64,000 nucleotides of DNA from JBBATK01 sp044228685. GTDB taxonomy: Bacteria; Bacteroidota; Ignavibacteria; Kapaibacteriales; NICIL-2. Made by a program: the position numbers and the translations under genes. A model generated the notes under the pieces. The model was not told where the DNA came from. It made no database searches and saw nothing but the letters and a program-made list of their open reading frames with translations. The stretch lies in contig JBGAUL010000019.1 of NCBI GenBank assembly GCA_044228685.1, forward strand, positions 25,496 through 89,495, written 5' to 3'. Below, in pieces: positions 49,990 through 59,093 of this stretch. Every line of letters starts with the position of its first letter. Within the stretch, counting starts at the first letter, position 1.

Positions 49990-52365
49990 TTAGTGTCTCA
50001 CAAGACATAATTGACAAACCGTACCGCGTTCACTGACAATGCGGATGAGATACATGCCGTCAGGTACCGAGCTAAGGTCAAAAATGGCGTCGGTTTGCGT
50101 CATCGCTGTTTGGGATTTACCCGTATTGAGCGCTCGTGACTCCAGGCGGGCCGTACCGACAATCTGTCCCACCATCGAGCTTAAGTCAACTCTTTCTATT
50201 GAGTTATCTCTGGCGCTGACAACACGCTGCACCATTTCTGTACTACTCGGGTTCGGCGTCGGTGGATATATATTCAGTCCTATCGTCCCGATGATCTGTG
50301 TGGTTGCAACGACCGGTATGTCGCATCGAGTTGTTGAGACATAGTTGTTGGGAACACCTGCAGAGACGAGGAAGAGCACGCGATGACAGTAGTCACCAAT
50401 GATCATGGTGTCCCGTTGCTCGTACAATTCAGTCGGTTTGTAGCAGATTCTCACCCCTTTGGTTTGCTGTGGCAAGATCTTGATGTCAAATTGAGATTGT
50501 GGTGCAGAGAACTCAATATTGCGCAGTAAGTGAACGGGTGAAATATTCAAGGTATCCACTCCGATGTTTCTGATCAGAATCGAATCGCATGTCATTTCTC
50601 CGGCTCTGGTTGAGTCAATAAAAAAATATTGGTTTCCGGTATTAACGATGCTGATCGGATTGGGGTCAACGGTAATCCGAACAGTATCTGATTGCCATAC
50701 GCAGCCGAAGCTGTCTTGCACCATGACGGAGTACGCTCCGCTTGCTACGACGTTTATCGAGTTGGTTGTGGCGTTGTTGGACCACAGATAGCTCGCAAAA
50801 CCATCTTCTGCCGTCAAGCGAATTGAATCGCCTTCGCAAAAACGAGTGAGCGGTCCGGAGCTAATCTTCGGAATGATTTTCTGTCCGCCTGTGATATCAA
50901 TGCTGTCCAGTCCTCGACATCCATTTGCATCGACAACTTCCACGCTGTAACGACCTGCGCTTCGAACGACGATCGAATCGCTCGTTTCGCCGGTTGACCA
51001 CTTTACGGACGGGAATTTTCCATTCACCCGAACCACGAGTGAGTCTTGATAACAGAGGTGTTTGTTTGCTTTCGAACTTAGAAGTCCAGGTTCAGGAGAC
51101 GGAAGTACGCGTACTCTGATGCTGGCCGGCACAGAACTGCAATCGTAGTTTCTTCGAACAACAACGAAGTACTCGCCGCTGGTTTTTACGGTTATGGATT
51201 GTGCGATTACGCCATTAGACCAACGATATTCACTAAAGCCGGGAGGCGCTGTGAGCACGACGGAATCACCCTTGCAGAATACTGTGTCGCCCTGAATCGT
51301 GACATTAGGCACTGGCAGAGGAGGAACGGTACGATAAATCCCGTCGCCAACAATGTACCCAAGAGTGTCATTTACGAAATACAAATCATCAAAATTTGAT
51401 CCTGGTTCTATGCCGCAGCGATAGGCCGTCCAAGTGTCGCCATAATCGGAAGTTCGAAGAACAGAGCGGTCATTTCCGGACGAATATCCCACAGCCCATG
51501 CGGTTGAGTCGTTCACGAGAAAGGTACCAAACATGGCAGCTTGATTAGGACGCACCTTCCATGTGGCTCCCATATCACTGGAGAATCTCATGTCGCCTAC
51601 AGGCTCTAGTCCACCATAACAACTTGTTCCCGCTGTCGCTACACAAATCGACTTATTGAATATCTTCAAATTTTCTTGCCAGTAGGCAGGACCGGTGGTG
51701 CTCACAACTCGCCATTTCTTGCCTCCGTCGTCCGACCTCCAAATGCGACCGCTGCTCGAAGCGTAACATGTACCGTTAGCGCTAAACATTTTAACGTGGG
51801 AAAGTCCGGTGCTGGGTTGAGCATCGGTGTACAAACTCCAGCTACTACCGCCGTCTTCAGTGCGGAAGAACATTTGTAATTCTGATCCGCAGCCTCCACC
51901 AACAACCAATCCAACATTCTCATCGATAAAATTGCAACCCCACACATTAGCTCGTTGAACTACGCCATTTACTTGTATGATGGGGGTGATTTCCGTCCAG
52001 CTCGCACCGCCATCGACCGACCGATAGATACCGCCATTGCCTGAGATGAACTGACTCGTACCCGAACAGTATCCAACTTTGTCGTTTAGGAAAATGATGC
52101 TCTCCAATTGCGGAGCGTTTTGGATTGTCATTCCAGTCCACGTGTTGCCACCATCGAGTGTGCGCAAAACCGCGCCGTCGTAACCACAAACCCAACCAAT
52201 TTTAGGATTAGAGGGTAAAAAGTATATGCCGAGGAAGTAGTTCTTGGCGTAGGCACCTGGAAGAGTCAGTTTCTGCCAACTCCACGATTTCCATTGAGCC
52301 TGGGATTCCGGACTGAAGAAGAAGAGGCTTAGAAAACTAAGCAGGACGATGCTGATACGTTTCAT
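49990..52365 (-). CDS. T9SS-secreted Asp-box beta-propeller (YCF48-like) with Ig/PKD-like domains
   Basis: A 791-residue protein. The signal peptide ends at ESQAQ (residue 24). Residues about 45-350 carry at least six Asp-box motifs of the kind S/T-x-D-x-G-x-x-W: LDGGNTW, VDGGASW, EDGGSSW, DDGGKKW, SDMGATW and SDYGDTW. This marks a YCF48/sialidase-type beta-propeller. Three Ig/PKD-like domains follow, each with the pattern FCKGDSVVL / LCYQDSLVV / FCEGDSIRL and then W-S-N/T-G, as in adhesin-like surface proteins. A T9SS domain starting PPTPNPSST ends in CLVRH. It is probably displayed on the surface. There is no enzyme signature, so binding is more likely than catalysis. Confidence 0.82.
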   Translation of the reverse strand: MKRISIVLLSFLSLFFFSPESQAQWKSWSWQKLTLPGAYAKNYFLGIYFLPSNPKIGWVCGYDGAVLRTLDGGNTWTGMTIQNAPQLESIIFLNDKVGYCSGTSQFISGNGGIYRSVDGGASWTEITPIIQVNGVVQRANVWGCNFIDENVGLVVGGGCGSELQMFFRTEDGGSSWSLYTDAQPSTGLSHVKMFSANGTCYASSSGRIWRSDDGGKKWRVVSTTGPAYWQENLKIFNKSICVATAGTSCYGGLEPVGDMRFSSDMGATWKVRPNQAAMFGTFLVNDSTAWAVGYSSGNDRSVLRTSDYGDTWTAYRCGIEPGSNFDDLYFVNDTLGYIVGDGIYRTVPPLPVPNVTIQGDTVFCKGDSVVLTAPPGFSEYRWSNGVIAQSITVKTSGEYFVVVRRNYDCSSVPASIRVRVLPSPEPGLLSSKANKHLCYQDSLVVRVNGKFPSVKWSTGETSDSIVVRSAGRYSVEVVDANGCRGLDSIDITGGQKIIPKISSGPLTRFCEGDSIRLTAEDGFASYLWSNNATTNSINVVASGAYSVMVQDSFGCVWQSDTVRITVDPNPISIVNTGNQYFFIDSTRAGEMTCDSILIRNIGVDTLNISPVHLLRNIEFSAPQSQFDIKILPQQTKGVRICYKPTELYEQRDTMIIGDYCHRVLFLVSAGVPNNYVSTTRCDIPVVATTQIIGTIGLNIYPPTPNPSSTEMVQRVVSARDNSIERVDLSSMVGQIVGTARLESRALNTGKSQTAMTQTDAIFDLSSVPDGMYLIRIVSERGTVCQLCLVRH

Positions 52366-52474
52366 GGTTCTCGCGGTGATGATTCAGCGATTGCAGTGTA
52401 TCATGGAAGTGACAACAATCCCTGTTGAGGCATATACTCCAAATGTACAACAGGATCGGAGCATGTTTATGATT

Positions 52475-53836
52475 TTACCATGACATTAACACGGTATTGA
52501 CTGCTTCGATTCCACTTCGAGCTGCTCCCTCTAAGGTAGCAGGGAGTCCGGTGTTCGTCCAATCTCCGGCTAAGTACAATCCCGGCACTTTTGTTGCGTT
52601 ACCCGGTCTCGAAGCTTCCACCTCAGGTTCTGCTCTAAGCGTTGCAAACCTCTCGCGTATTACCCGTGAATGAAGCAAGGTCGCATCGCGAGATTCAGGA
52701 AAGGCAGTTCGAATTTCTTTGAGACAAATTTCGATGATTTCAGCCCCTGTTACGTCGCGTAGCTCGTCGGCTGCCGATATCGTGAGCGCAAGATGACCCG
52801 GATAGCGTGCACGTTGTTCTGCTGAACAGCTGCTCATACGTCGCTTGTTAAACACCCATTGGGTTGTTGTGCCAATGAGCGCAACGAAATCTTCTTGCAT
52901 GAAGTCTTTGTCGAACCACAGATAGAGCGAGACGATAGGCGAGAGTGGTTGCGCTTGTACTTGGTCTGCTAGGATTGACGGCGAATTCGAGATCGACGAC
53001 TCTGCGCCAAGTCGTAACGCGGCCTTGGGAGGTGTTGCAATTATAACAGCATCGCCCCGATACTCACGATCGTCAACCGTGCTTACACCGCAGGCTCGTC
53101 CATCAACCATAACAACGTTTTTAACCGCGCTGCTGAAGTGTAGCTCGGAACGATGTGCTGCGAGGTGGCTCGCAAAAGTTGAGTACAGATCAGAGAGTCC
53201 TGCCTGCGGAATCATGAGCGAGGCGTTGTCGCCTCCGGCGAGTATTGACAAGCGAAGAACCTGCACAAACAACGAGGCTGATACTAATGATGGTTTAGCA
53301 TTGAGAGTAGCCAACACAAGAGGTTCCCAAAAGAGCTGCATCATTGCAGGGGTCTGCTTGTATCGTTGAAGAAATTCTAGTGTCGTCTCATTTGCTTTGG
53401 CCTTTGCACCAAGTTGAATAGAGAGCATCATCGCTGTTGCTCTGAGTTTTGATTGTAGGTCGAGACTACGCAATCCAAACAGAGCGGCGGCAGCTCCGAC
53501 ACTTCCGGAGAAGAGGCGTGATTCGAAGAGATCTTTGCTTCCGCTTTTAGTGCGAAAATGCACGCGCAGACTTGGCTGCATGCTGAGCAGAGATTCAGTG
53601 CCCAATTCACGAAGCATTTGACGGAAAGCAGTGTAACAGCCCATCATGAGGTGTTGTCCGTTGTCAAGGACTTCTCGACTCGTCGGATCGACGAATGAAT
53701 GTGCACGTCCGCCTAGACTTGCTCGAGATTCAAGCACCACAACCGGTATGTTATTGCGAACGCAATGCATGGCAGCGCTCATGCCTGCAACACCGGCTCC
53801 AACGACTATACAACGACGTGTATTTACTCCGCTCAT
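52475..53836 (-). CDS. hpnE: HpnE-like FAD-dependent squalene/phytoene desaturase
   Basis: A 453-residue flavoprotein with an N-terminal dinucleotide motif VVGAGVAGMSAA (11-22), VVVLESRASLGGRAHSF with the FAD-binding Gly-Arg pair, and the C-terminal GLYLAGDWTNTGLPATLEGAARSGIEAVN typical of amine oxidase/phytoene desaturase proteins. The DNGQHLMMGCY segment and LFWEPLVLATLNAKPSLVSASLFVQVLR fit the hopanoid-associated HpnE subgroup, which reduces hydroxysqualene to squalene. Neither hpnC/hpnD (squalene formation) nor squalene-hopene cyclase lies in the window. A role in carotenoid or squalene formation is therefore supported by family only. It is divergent from the epimerase operon at 54036, with a 199-nt shared promoter region. 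Confidence 0.82.
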   Translation of the reverse strand: MSGVNTRRCIVVGAGVAGMSAAMHCVRNNIPVVVLESRASLGGRAHSFVDPTSREVLDNGQHLMMGCYTAFRQMLRELGTESLLSMQPSLRVHFRTKSGSKDLFESRLFSGSVGAAAALFGLRSLDLQSKLRATAMMLSIQLGAKAKANETTLEFLQRYKQTPAMMQLFWEPLVLATLNAKPSLVSASLFVQVLRLSILAGGDNASLMIPQAGLSDLYSTFASHLAAHRSELHFSSAVKNVVMVDGRACGVSTVDDREYRGDAVIIATPPKAALRLGAESSISNSPSILADQVQAQPLSPIVSLYLWFDKDFMQEDFVALIGTTTQWVFNKRRMSSCSAEQRARYPGHLALTISAADELRDVTGAEIIEICLKEIRTAFPESRDATLLHSRVIRERFATLRAEPEVEASRPGNATKVPGLYLAGDWTNTGLPATLEGAARSGIEAVNTVLMSW

Positions 53837-54035
53837 ACCTGAAATTATGCAGAATAATATCAGTTCGTTTGGTAGATTTACCGCGATCTGGTATTCAAAA
53901 GCGATAATTCAACAGAACCACCTCAGAGAAATCACCATTTCGTCGAATTGAACGATGACGTAGCGGGGAAGCCCTAGAAAGTGTGGTCGTGGACCAGAAG
54001 TACTCATCAGACTACAGCACAGGAGAAGAAACTGA

Positions 54036-55031
54036 ATGGCAGTGCTCATTAGCGGAGCTACAGGATTCATTGGTACGAGCGTCGCCCGCATGCTCGTAGC
54101 ACAAGGCGAAACGGTGCATGCTTTATGTCGAAGCACGGCTGATGTTTCTGCGCTTCAGCACCCACAGATCGTTATCTGTCGTGGTGACGTTAGCGACGCA
54201 GCAAGTGTAAAAGCTGCCATGAAGGGTTGTGATCGCGTGTTTCACCTTGCTGCGTATGCGAGGAATTGGGCTAAAGATCCTGAGACATTCACGCGTATCA
54301 ATTTGGGTGGTCTTACAAACATGCTGAATGCCGCATCAGATCTTGGTGTGCGCCGCGTTGTTTTCACATCAACCAATCTTACACTTAGTCCATCACGCGG
54401 TTCCTTGGTGAATGAGGAAACGCCACGTGAGAAAGAATTATTTACGCCCTATGAGCATTCAAAAACTCTGGCAGAAGCTAGGGCGCGAGAGTTTGCGGCG
54501 AAGGGACAAGAGGTCGTGATCGTGAATCCGAGTCGTGTCTTTGGTCCGGGACTCCTCAGCGAAGGAAACTCCACCACAATCATGATCCAGATGTACATGC
54601 AAGGAAAATTCCGAACGATACTCGGAAATGGTCATGCGCAGGGTAATTGGGCTTTTGTGGAAGACGTTGCACGCGGACACCTACTAGCGATGGAAAAAGG
54701 TCGTCCGGGTGAACGCTACTTGCTCGGCGGCGAAAACGCTTCCTTCAATCAGTTCTTCCAAGCACTACGTGAAGTGAGTGGAGTTAATAAAATGCTCTTT
54801 AATGTTCCTGCAGGACTAGCCTTTGCTTTAGCAGAGATTGAGACTTTCCGTGGACGTCACACCAAGCACCATCCGCTAATCAGTCCGGGTTGGGTGAAAA
54901 TCTTTCTCAACGACTGGGAACATTCCACAGAAAAATCTGAGCGGGAGCTCGGCTACACCGTAACACCTCTGCGTGAAGCGCTTGATCGCACAGTTCGATG
55001 GATTCGTGAACAACAATTGAAGGCGGCGTAG
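54036..55031 (+). CDS. NAD-dependent epimerase/dehydratase, HpnA-like
   Basis: A 331-residue extended short-chain dehydrogenase/reductase. The NAD(P)-binding GxxGxxG is GATGFIG (7-13), and the active site Tyr-x-x-x-Lys is YEHSK in FTPYEHSKTLAEARA; the upstream Ser is in FTSTNLTLSPSRG. The wording (ISGATGFIGTSVARMLVAQGETVHALCR, VNPSRVFGPG, NWAFVEDVARGHLLAMEKGRPGERYLLGG) fits sugar-nucleotide or dihydroflavonol-type epimerases and the hopanoid-associated HpnA. The SD-like AGGAGAAG lies 11 nt before the ATG. The next gene starts 3 nt after its stop. It is divergent from the hpnE-like gene, which makes HpnA-like the best guess; a general sugar or 3-keto-acyl reductase role cannot be excluded. Confidence 0.78.
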   Translation: MAVLISGATGFIGTSVARMLVAQGETVHALCRSTADVSALQHPQIVICRGDVSDAASVKAAMKGCDRVFHLAAYARNWAKDPETFTRINLGGLTNMLNAASDLGVRRVVFTSTNLTLSPSRGSLVNEETPREKELFTPYEHSKTLAEARAREFAAKGQEVVIVNPSRVFGPGLLSEGNSTTIMIQMYMQGKFRTILGNGHAQGNWAFVEDVARGHLLAMEKGRPGERYLLGGENASFNQFFQALREVSGVNKMLFNVPAGLAFALAEIETFRGRHTKHHPLISPGWVKIFLNDWEHSTEKSERELGYTVTPLREALDRTVRWIREQQLKAA

Positions 55032-55033
55032 GT

Positions 55034-55741
55034 ATGAATGTTTTCTTTGACATGCTGGACCCGAGGCCCTTCTGGAAGTCCGACTATACTCGTCCAACAA
55101 TCATGCTTCTCTGTGCATCAGTATTGCCAGTGTTGCATTTTTATTTGGGATCAATTCACTTTGCGTCGACAGTGTTGACGCTGAACGAACACTTCAGTGT
55201 TCAGTACATGTTCCTGACAGCATTGCTTTTGTTTGGTCTCATACCAACAGTGCTGATTCGAATATTCGGTGAAAAGTTATCTGATTATGGTCTGAAGTTA
55301 GGCGACTGGAAAACCGGTCTGAAATTCATTGCCGTTGCCTATCCCTTTGTTGCGATTTGTCTCTTGCTTCCGGGTGCATTCACACCTGAGTTGCAGGCAT
55401 TCTATCCCTTCGATAAGGCTGCGCATCATTCGGTTGGAGCGCTCGTCAATTTGGAGTTAACCCGACTGATCTTCTTCTACTCAGCTTGGGAATTGTTCTT
55501 CCGTGGCTTCTTGCTCTTTGGTCTCCGACGCTACGTTGGTGATTGGTTTGCAATTCTGATTCAGGTTATCCCGTCTTGTTTGTGGCACCTTGGCATGCCG
55601 GCATCTGAGATCGCTTCGTCGATTTTGGCCGGAGTTGCTTTCGGTATGCTGACGCTGCGTACCGGTTCATTCTTATGGGCCTTGCTCATTCATTTCTTGA
55701 TAGGAACAGGAATGGATGTTTTTATCGTTCTGTTTTCCTGA
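55034..55741 (+). CDS. CPBP-family intramembrane metalloprotease-like protein
   Basis: A 235-residue membrane protein with about six helices. The CPBP (Rce1/Abi) motifs are partly kept: motif 1, normally EExxxR, appears as WELFFRG in FYSAWELFFRGFLLFGLR (first Glu replaced by Trp); the second motif is LWHLGMPASE, and a later His lies in LLIHFLIG. It ends near HFLIGTGMDVFIVLFS. Loss of the first Glu could alter catalysis, so it may be a diverged or inactive member. It starts 3 nt after the epimerase stop and is followed 17 nt later by the PAP2 gene, so all three are co-transcribed. The substrate is unknown, with prenylated or membrane proteins as the family norm. Confidence 0.72.
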   Translation: MNVFFDMLDPRPFWKSDYTRPTIMLLCASVLPVLHFYLGSIHFASTVLTLNEHFSVQYMFLTALLLFGLIPTVLIRIFGEKLSDYGLKLGDWKTGLKFIAVAYPFVAICLLLPGAFTPELQAFYPFDKAAHHSVGALVNLELTRLIFFYSAWELFFRGFLLFGLRRYVGDWFAILIQVIPSCLWHLGMPASEIASSILAGVAFGMLTLRTGSFLWALLIHFLIGTGMDVFIVLFS

Positions 55742-55757
55742 TCACGGTTGATCATTC

Positions 55758-56696
55758 ATGACATCATCACGTCTTTTTAGTACCCGCGCTCTCGACACAA
55801 TTTTTGTGTGTTTTCTTGCTCTGTTGCTGTTGCTTACGCTAGGCTTCCGCGAGTTAGTACCTGAGTGGTCTATGCATGCGATTCAATACGGTCTGGCAAT
55901 CGTGCTGTATATCGTCATCACGCACGTAGCGGATCGAGTGCGTCATCCCTTTCTTCACATCTTTATCAGAACTGCATCAGTCACGCTGATGTGTTCGTTC
56001 TTGTTTGACTCTGTGCATTCACTGCAGCACATTATTTGGCCGGGATGGATGGATGATAAAATTATTGCCTTCGAGACCCAATACACGGGAATAGAATCTA
56101 CTTTGTACTTCCAGCAACACATGAATGTGGTGCTCACGGAAATCATGATGTTCGCCTATGTCATCTATGTTCCGCTATTGCCAGCTATTTCTTTGTTGGC
56201 ATACTGGAAGTCCGGACGTACAGCTGCGCTTGAATACCTCTTTACCTTAGGTCTTGCCTACATGGTGTGCTACTTGGGATTTATCGTGTATCCGGTGGCG
56301 AGTCCACTGTATCACCAACGTGAACTATACACCATTCCTCTCGAGGGCGGTGTCTTTACCTGGTTTGGTGAGTGGATGCGACACAACGTACACCATGCCG
56401 GAGGTAGCCTTCCAAGTCCGCACTGTGCCGCTGCTAGTGTTATGCTTGTTTCAATGTGGAAGTATAATCGTAAGGTCTTCTGGCCTTTGCTGCCGGTGGT
56501 CCTTGTGCTCTACGTTTCAACGGTCTATGGTCGCTATCACTACGCATCCGACGGCATCATTGGCATCCTGAGTTCAATTGTCGTCATGGCCATTGCGCCC
56601 TATGCAGCACGCGCATTTAACGCATTAGGATCACTCGTTCCTGAACGAGCAACTGCTTCGCTGTCGTTGGCGGAGGAAGCCGCACAGATTGAATAG
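55758..56696 (+). CDS. PAP2-type phosphatase/transferase, Aur1/inositolphosphotransferase-like
   Basis: A 312-residue inner-membrane protein with about six helices. The catalytic set of the PAP2 superfamily is present: SLPSPHCAA with the His of motif C2, and STVYGRYHYASDGIIG, holding the Arg and His of motif C3 (the nucleophile) and a following Asp. The first motif KxxxxxxRP is not seen in its usual form. That, plus the long N-terminal half, fits the PAP2_3/Aur1-like group, which act on lipid phosphates or transfer head groups. Last of the epimerase-CPBP-PAP2 operon. Together with HpnE next door, an isoprenoid or glycolipid phosphate substrate is plausible (inference). Confidence 0.78.
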   Translation: MTSSRLFSTRALDTIFVCFLALLLLLTLGFRELVPEWSMHAIQYGLAIVLYIVITHVADRVRHPFLHIFIRTASVTLMCSFLFDSVHSLQHIIWPGWMDDKIIAFETQYTGIESTLYFQQHMNVVLTEIMMFAYVIYVPLLPAISLLAYWKSGRTAALEYLFTLGLAYMVCYLGFIVYPVASPLYHQRELYTIPLEGGVFTWFGEWMRHNVHHAGGSLPSPHCAAASVMLVSMWKYNRKVFWPLLPVVLVLYVSTVYGRYHYASDGIIGILSSIVVMAIAPYAARAFNALGSLVPERATASLSLAEEAAQIE

Positions 56697-56718
56697 AGTT
56701 CGTCGTGATGACTTCGCT

Positions 56719-58032
56719 TTAGAGACTCGCGAAGAGATCGAACTCGGCAGCATCTTCTATTTGAACCTCAACAAAATCACCGGCACGAAGTTTCTTGGAA
56801 CTACGGATGTACACTTCGTTGTCAACTTCCGGTGCATCAAACTCAGTGCGAGCTTGGTATTCGCCGTTGATTTCGCCGTCAATCATGACGCGTAGTGTTT
56901 TGCCCACAAGAGCTTGGTTGCGCTGCAAGGAATGTTCGCGCTGAATGTCCATGATAATTCTGCGACGCTCTTCTTTTAGTTCTTGAGGAATTGGGTCACC
57001 AAGAATGTAAGCGTAGGTATCATCTTCTTGCGAGTAGGTAAACACACCAAGACGCTCAAAGCGTGCTTCACGAACGAAGTCGCAGAGTTCGTTGAAATCC
57101 TCTTCTGTTTCATTCGGATATCCAACAATGAAGGTCGTGCGCAAGGCAATGCCCGGTACAGCTTCACGAATTTCCTTGAGCAATTCTTCAGTGGTTCTTC
57201 TGGTGATACCTCGACGCATAGACTTCAGCACATTTGTTGAAATGTGTTGCAGTGGCATGTCGAGATAGGAACAGATGTTTGGATGTGCTGCCATGACCGG
57301 CAGGATGTCCTTTGGAAACTTTGCCGGGTAAGCATACATCAATCTGATCCATTCTGCGCCTGGAACTGCAGCCATTTGTTCGAGTAGATTGGCAAGACCT
57401 CGCTTGTCTTCCAAATCAAGACCGTAGTAAGTGAGGTCTTGTGCTACAACCACGAACTCCTTCACGCCTTGTTTCACAAGCGAATTCATTTCGGCGATGA
57501 TCTTCTCGGGTTTCTTTGAACGATGACGTCCGCGCATCAATGGGATGGCGCAAAACGAACAAGGGTTATCACAACCTTCACTGATCTTGAGATAGGCAAA
57601 GTGCTGAGGCGTCGAGAGAATGCGTTCGCCCATGAGTGAATACTTGAGGTCCGGAGACAGAGCCTTAATAATAGGCTCGTAAGCTTCCGTTCCGAAAAAG
57701 TGATCCACCTCGGGAATTTCTTTGGAGAGTTCTTCACCGTAGCGTTCAGTGAGACAACCGGCAACGATCAGTTTCTTAAGCGAACCGCTTTGCTTAAGAG
57801 CGGCTGCCTCAAGTATAGTATTGACGCTCTCTTCCTTTGCGGCATCAATGAAGCCGCAGGTGTTGATCACCAGTGCATCGGCAGTGTCGACGGAGTCGGC
57901 TAGACGCATGTGGTTGGCGCGAAGATGACCGGCAAGTGTTTCCGAATCAACTGTGTTCTTGCTGCAGCCAAGCGTAATAATGTGTACTGAAGGGGCAGTA
58001 TTCTCTGCCGGAAGTGATGGTTGTTTTGGCAT
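56719..58032 (-). CDS. rimO: Ribosomal protein S12 methylthiotransferase RimO
   Basis: A 437-residue radical-SAM enzyme that methylthiolates an Asp of ribosomal protein S12. The UPF0004 domain has its three cluster-binding cysteines at 23 (LGCSKNTVDSE), 59 (INTCGF) and 93 (AGCLTE). The radical-SAM CxxxCxxC is Cys154, Cys158 and Cys161 in SEGCDNPCSFCAIPLMRGRHRSK. The C-terminal TRAM domain (VGKTLRVMIDGEINGEYQARTEFDAPEVDNEVYI) binds RNA/ribosomal protein. Wording CSKNTVDSE separates RimO from MiaB, which has other sequence around the first Cys. Full length. Convergent with the PAP2 gene with only 22 nt between stops. Confidence 0.95.
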   Translation of the reverse strand: MPKQPSLPAENTAPSVHIITLGCSKNTVDSETLAGHLRANHMRLADSVDTADALVINTCGFIDAAKEESVNTILEAAALKQSGSLKKLIVAGCLTERYGEELSKEIPEVDHFFGTEAYEPIIKALSPDLKYSLMGERILSTPQHFAYLKISEGCDNPCSFCAIPLMRGRHRSKKPEKIIAEMNSLVKQGVKEFVVVAQDLTYYGLDLEDKRGLANLLEQMAAVPGAEWIRLMYAYPAKFPKDILPVMAAHPNICSYLDMPLQHISTNVLKSMRRGITRRTTEELLKEIREAVPGIALRTTFIVGYPNETEEDFNELCDFVREARFERLGVFTYSQEDDTYAYILGDPIPQELKEERRRIIMDIQREHSLQRNQALVGKTLRVMIDGEINGEYQARTEFDAPEVDNEVYIRSSKKLRAGDFVEVQIEDAAEFDLFASL

Positions 58033-58140
58033 TGTAGTTCAAATCAGAAAGCACAAAACTACAATGAGATCAGCTGTGGGCGCGATAAGAAGAGTGGAAC
58101 GCGTGGACAACGTCAAGTTGAAGCAGCTGAGTTTGAGGTC

Positions 58141-58512
58141 TCAAATGTCCTCGTCTTCGTCGGGCATTGTCGACTTTGGTTCCTCATAATCCAGGGCAAT
58201 CGTCGCGTGCTTGCCGCAGCTACAAATCACCTCCAGAGCCCGCAGATCGTCGTTTTCGTCGCGGTGAGCGAGAATTGTCAGCGGTGTGTTGTCCACATCA
58301 GGACGCACAGTCTCATCTTTCAGAACCTCAATTTTCTGTTTGTTGTCAACGACGAATTCAGCACTAAGAATTGAACTCTGTGATGGCGCTACGCTTCTGC
58401 CGGTGATGGCATTGAGTCGCATAAAGTCAGCGAATGAATCTTGCAGACGTGCGTCTTCGTGATCGCGAGAAAACTCAGCGATTTCATAGTCTATTTTCTT
58501 TGATGCTAGCAT
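58141..58512 (-). CDS. Conserved-looking small protein with a CSCG motif, function unknown
   Basis: I do not recognise this 123-residue acidic protein. GAGG lies 8 nt before the ATG. Its middle is strand-rich (SAEFVVDNKQKIEVLKDET), and near the end it has LRALEVICSCGKHATIALDYEE, with Cys-Ser-Cys-Gly-Lys-His, which could bind a metal together with a partner. It closes with an acidic tail (MPDEDEDI). There is no signal peptide or membrane helix, so it is cytoplasmic. It is the last gene of a minus-strand series of three (59298, 59093, 58512). Codon use is normal, and I think it is a real gene. No operon partner gives a clear functional hint. Confidence 0.65.
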   Translation of the reverse strand: MLASKKIDYEIAEFSRDHEDARLQDSFADFMRLNAITGRSVAPSQSSILSAEFVVDNKQKIEVLKDETVRPDVDNTPLTILAHRDENDDLRALEVICSCGKHATIALDYEEPKSTMPDEDEDI

Positions 58513-58589
58513 AATTCAATCCTCAATGTTCCGAGCGTTTCGTTGTGATACAGTGTGAACAGCTGCGATGGTCTAAGTGTAGAACTGAC

Positions 58590-59093
58590 CTAGAGCGAAG
58601 CAGGCGTCACGCTTTGTTGTTGAAGCGAATGAATAAAATTCTCTGTGTCGCGACGAGCAACAGAGATCATTTCAGAAGCCGAAGCAATGATGTTGTCGGT
58701 AACATCGGCTTCATTCTGATGCGAAAGAATCGTGTCGATTTGCGACAGATAGGGATTGCCACGCTGATAGTTCTGCAAAGCCATTTGTGCAACTTCATTT
58801 GCTGATGAGCAGCTGTGTTGCAGGGCGAAGTGTGCGGTTTGAATTGACTGCAGCTTTTCTTCGATGGCGTCGAATCGACGCAGAAGATTGCTGAACAGTC
58901 GCTCCAAGGTCTCGCTGTCACTTGCAGAAGATTCGATTCCCAATGGCAAAGCTTCACCATCGTTTGACGTGCCTGCTCTTTCAGAGCGAGCTCGTTGTTG
59001 TTCGTCCATCATTTCAATCAAATGATCCATACCTGTCATGACAAGCATGGTTTTTAGACGCACATCGCGCTCCTGATCGCTGTTACTATTCAT
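58590..59093 (-). CDS. Small helical/coiled-coil protein, function unknown
   Basis: A 167-residue protein, not recognised. The N-terminal third (RDVRLKTMLVMTGMDHLIEMMDEQQRARSER) and the middle (DSETLERLFSNLLRRFDAIEEKLQSIQTAHFALQHS) are predicted to be helical with heptad-like spacing. The C-terminal part, ending RRDTENFIHSLQQQSVTPASL, is also helical. It is soluble and without a signal. The ATG at 59093 lies inside the last codons of the preceding reading frame, so its translation is coupled to the 70-residue protein upstream. Size and all-helical nature recall chaperones for secreted or filament proteins (FlgN-like), but I see no motif to support that. Confidence 0.6.
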   Translation of the reverse strand: MNSNSDQERDVRLKTMLVMTGMDHLIEMMDEQQRARSERAGTSNDGEALPLGIESSASDSETLERLFSNLLRRFDAIEEKLQSIQTAHFALQHSCSSANEVAQMALQNYQRGNPYLSQIDTILSHQNEADVTDNIIASASEMISVARRDTENFIHSLQQQSVTPASL

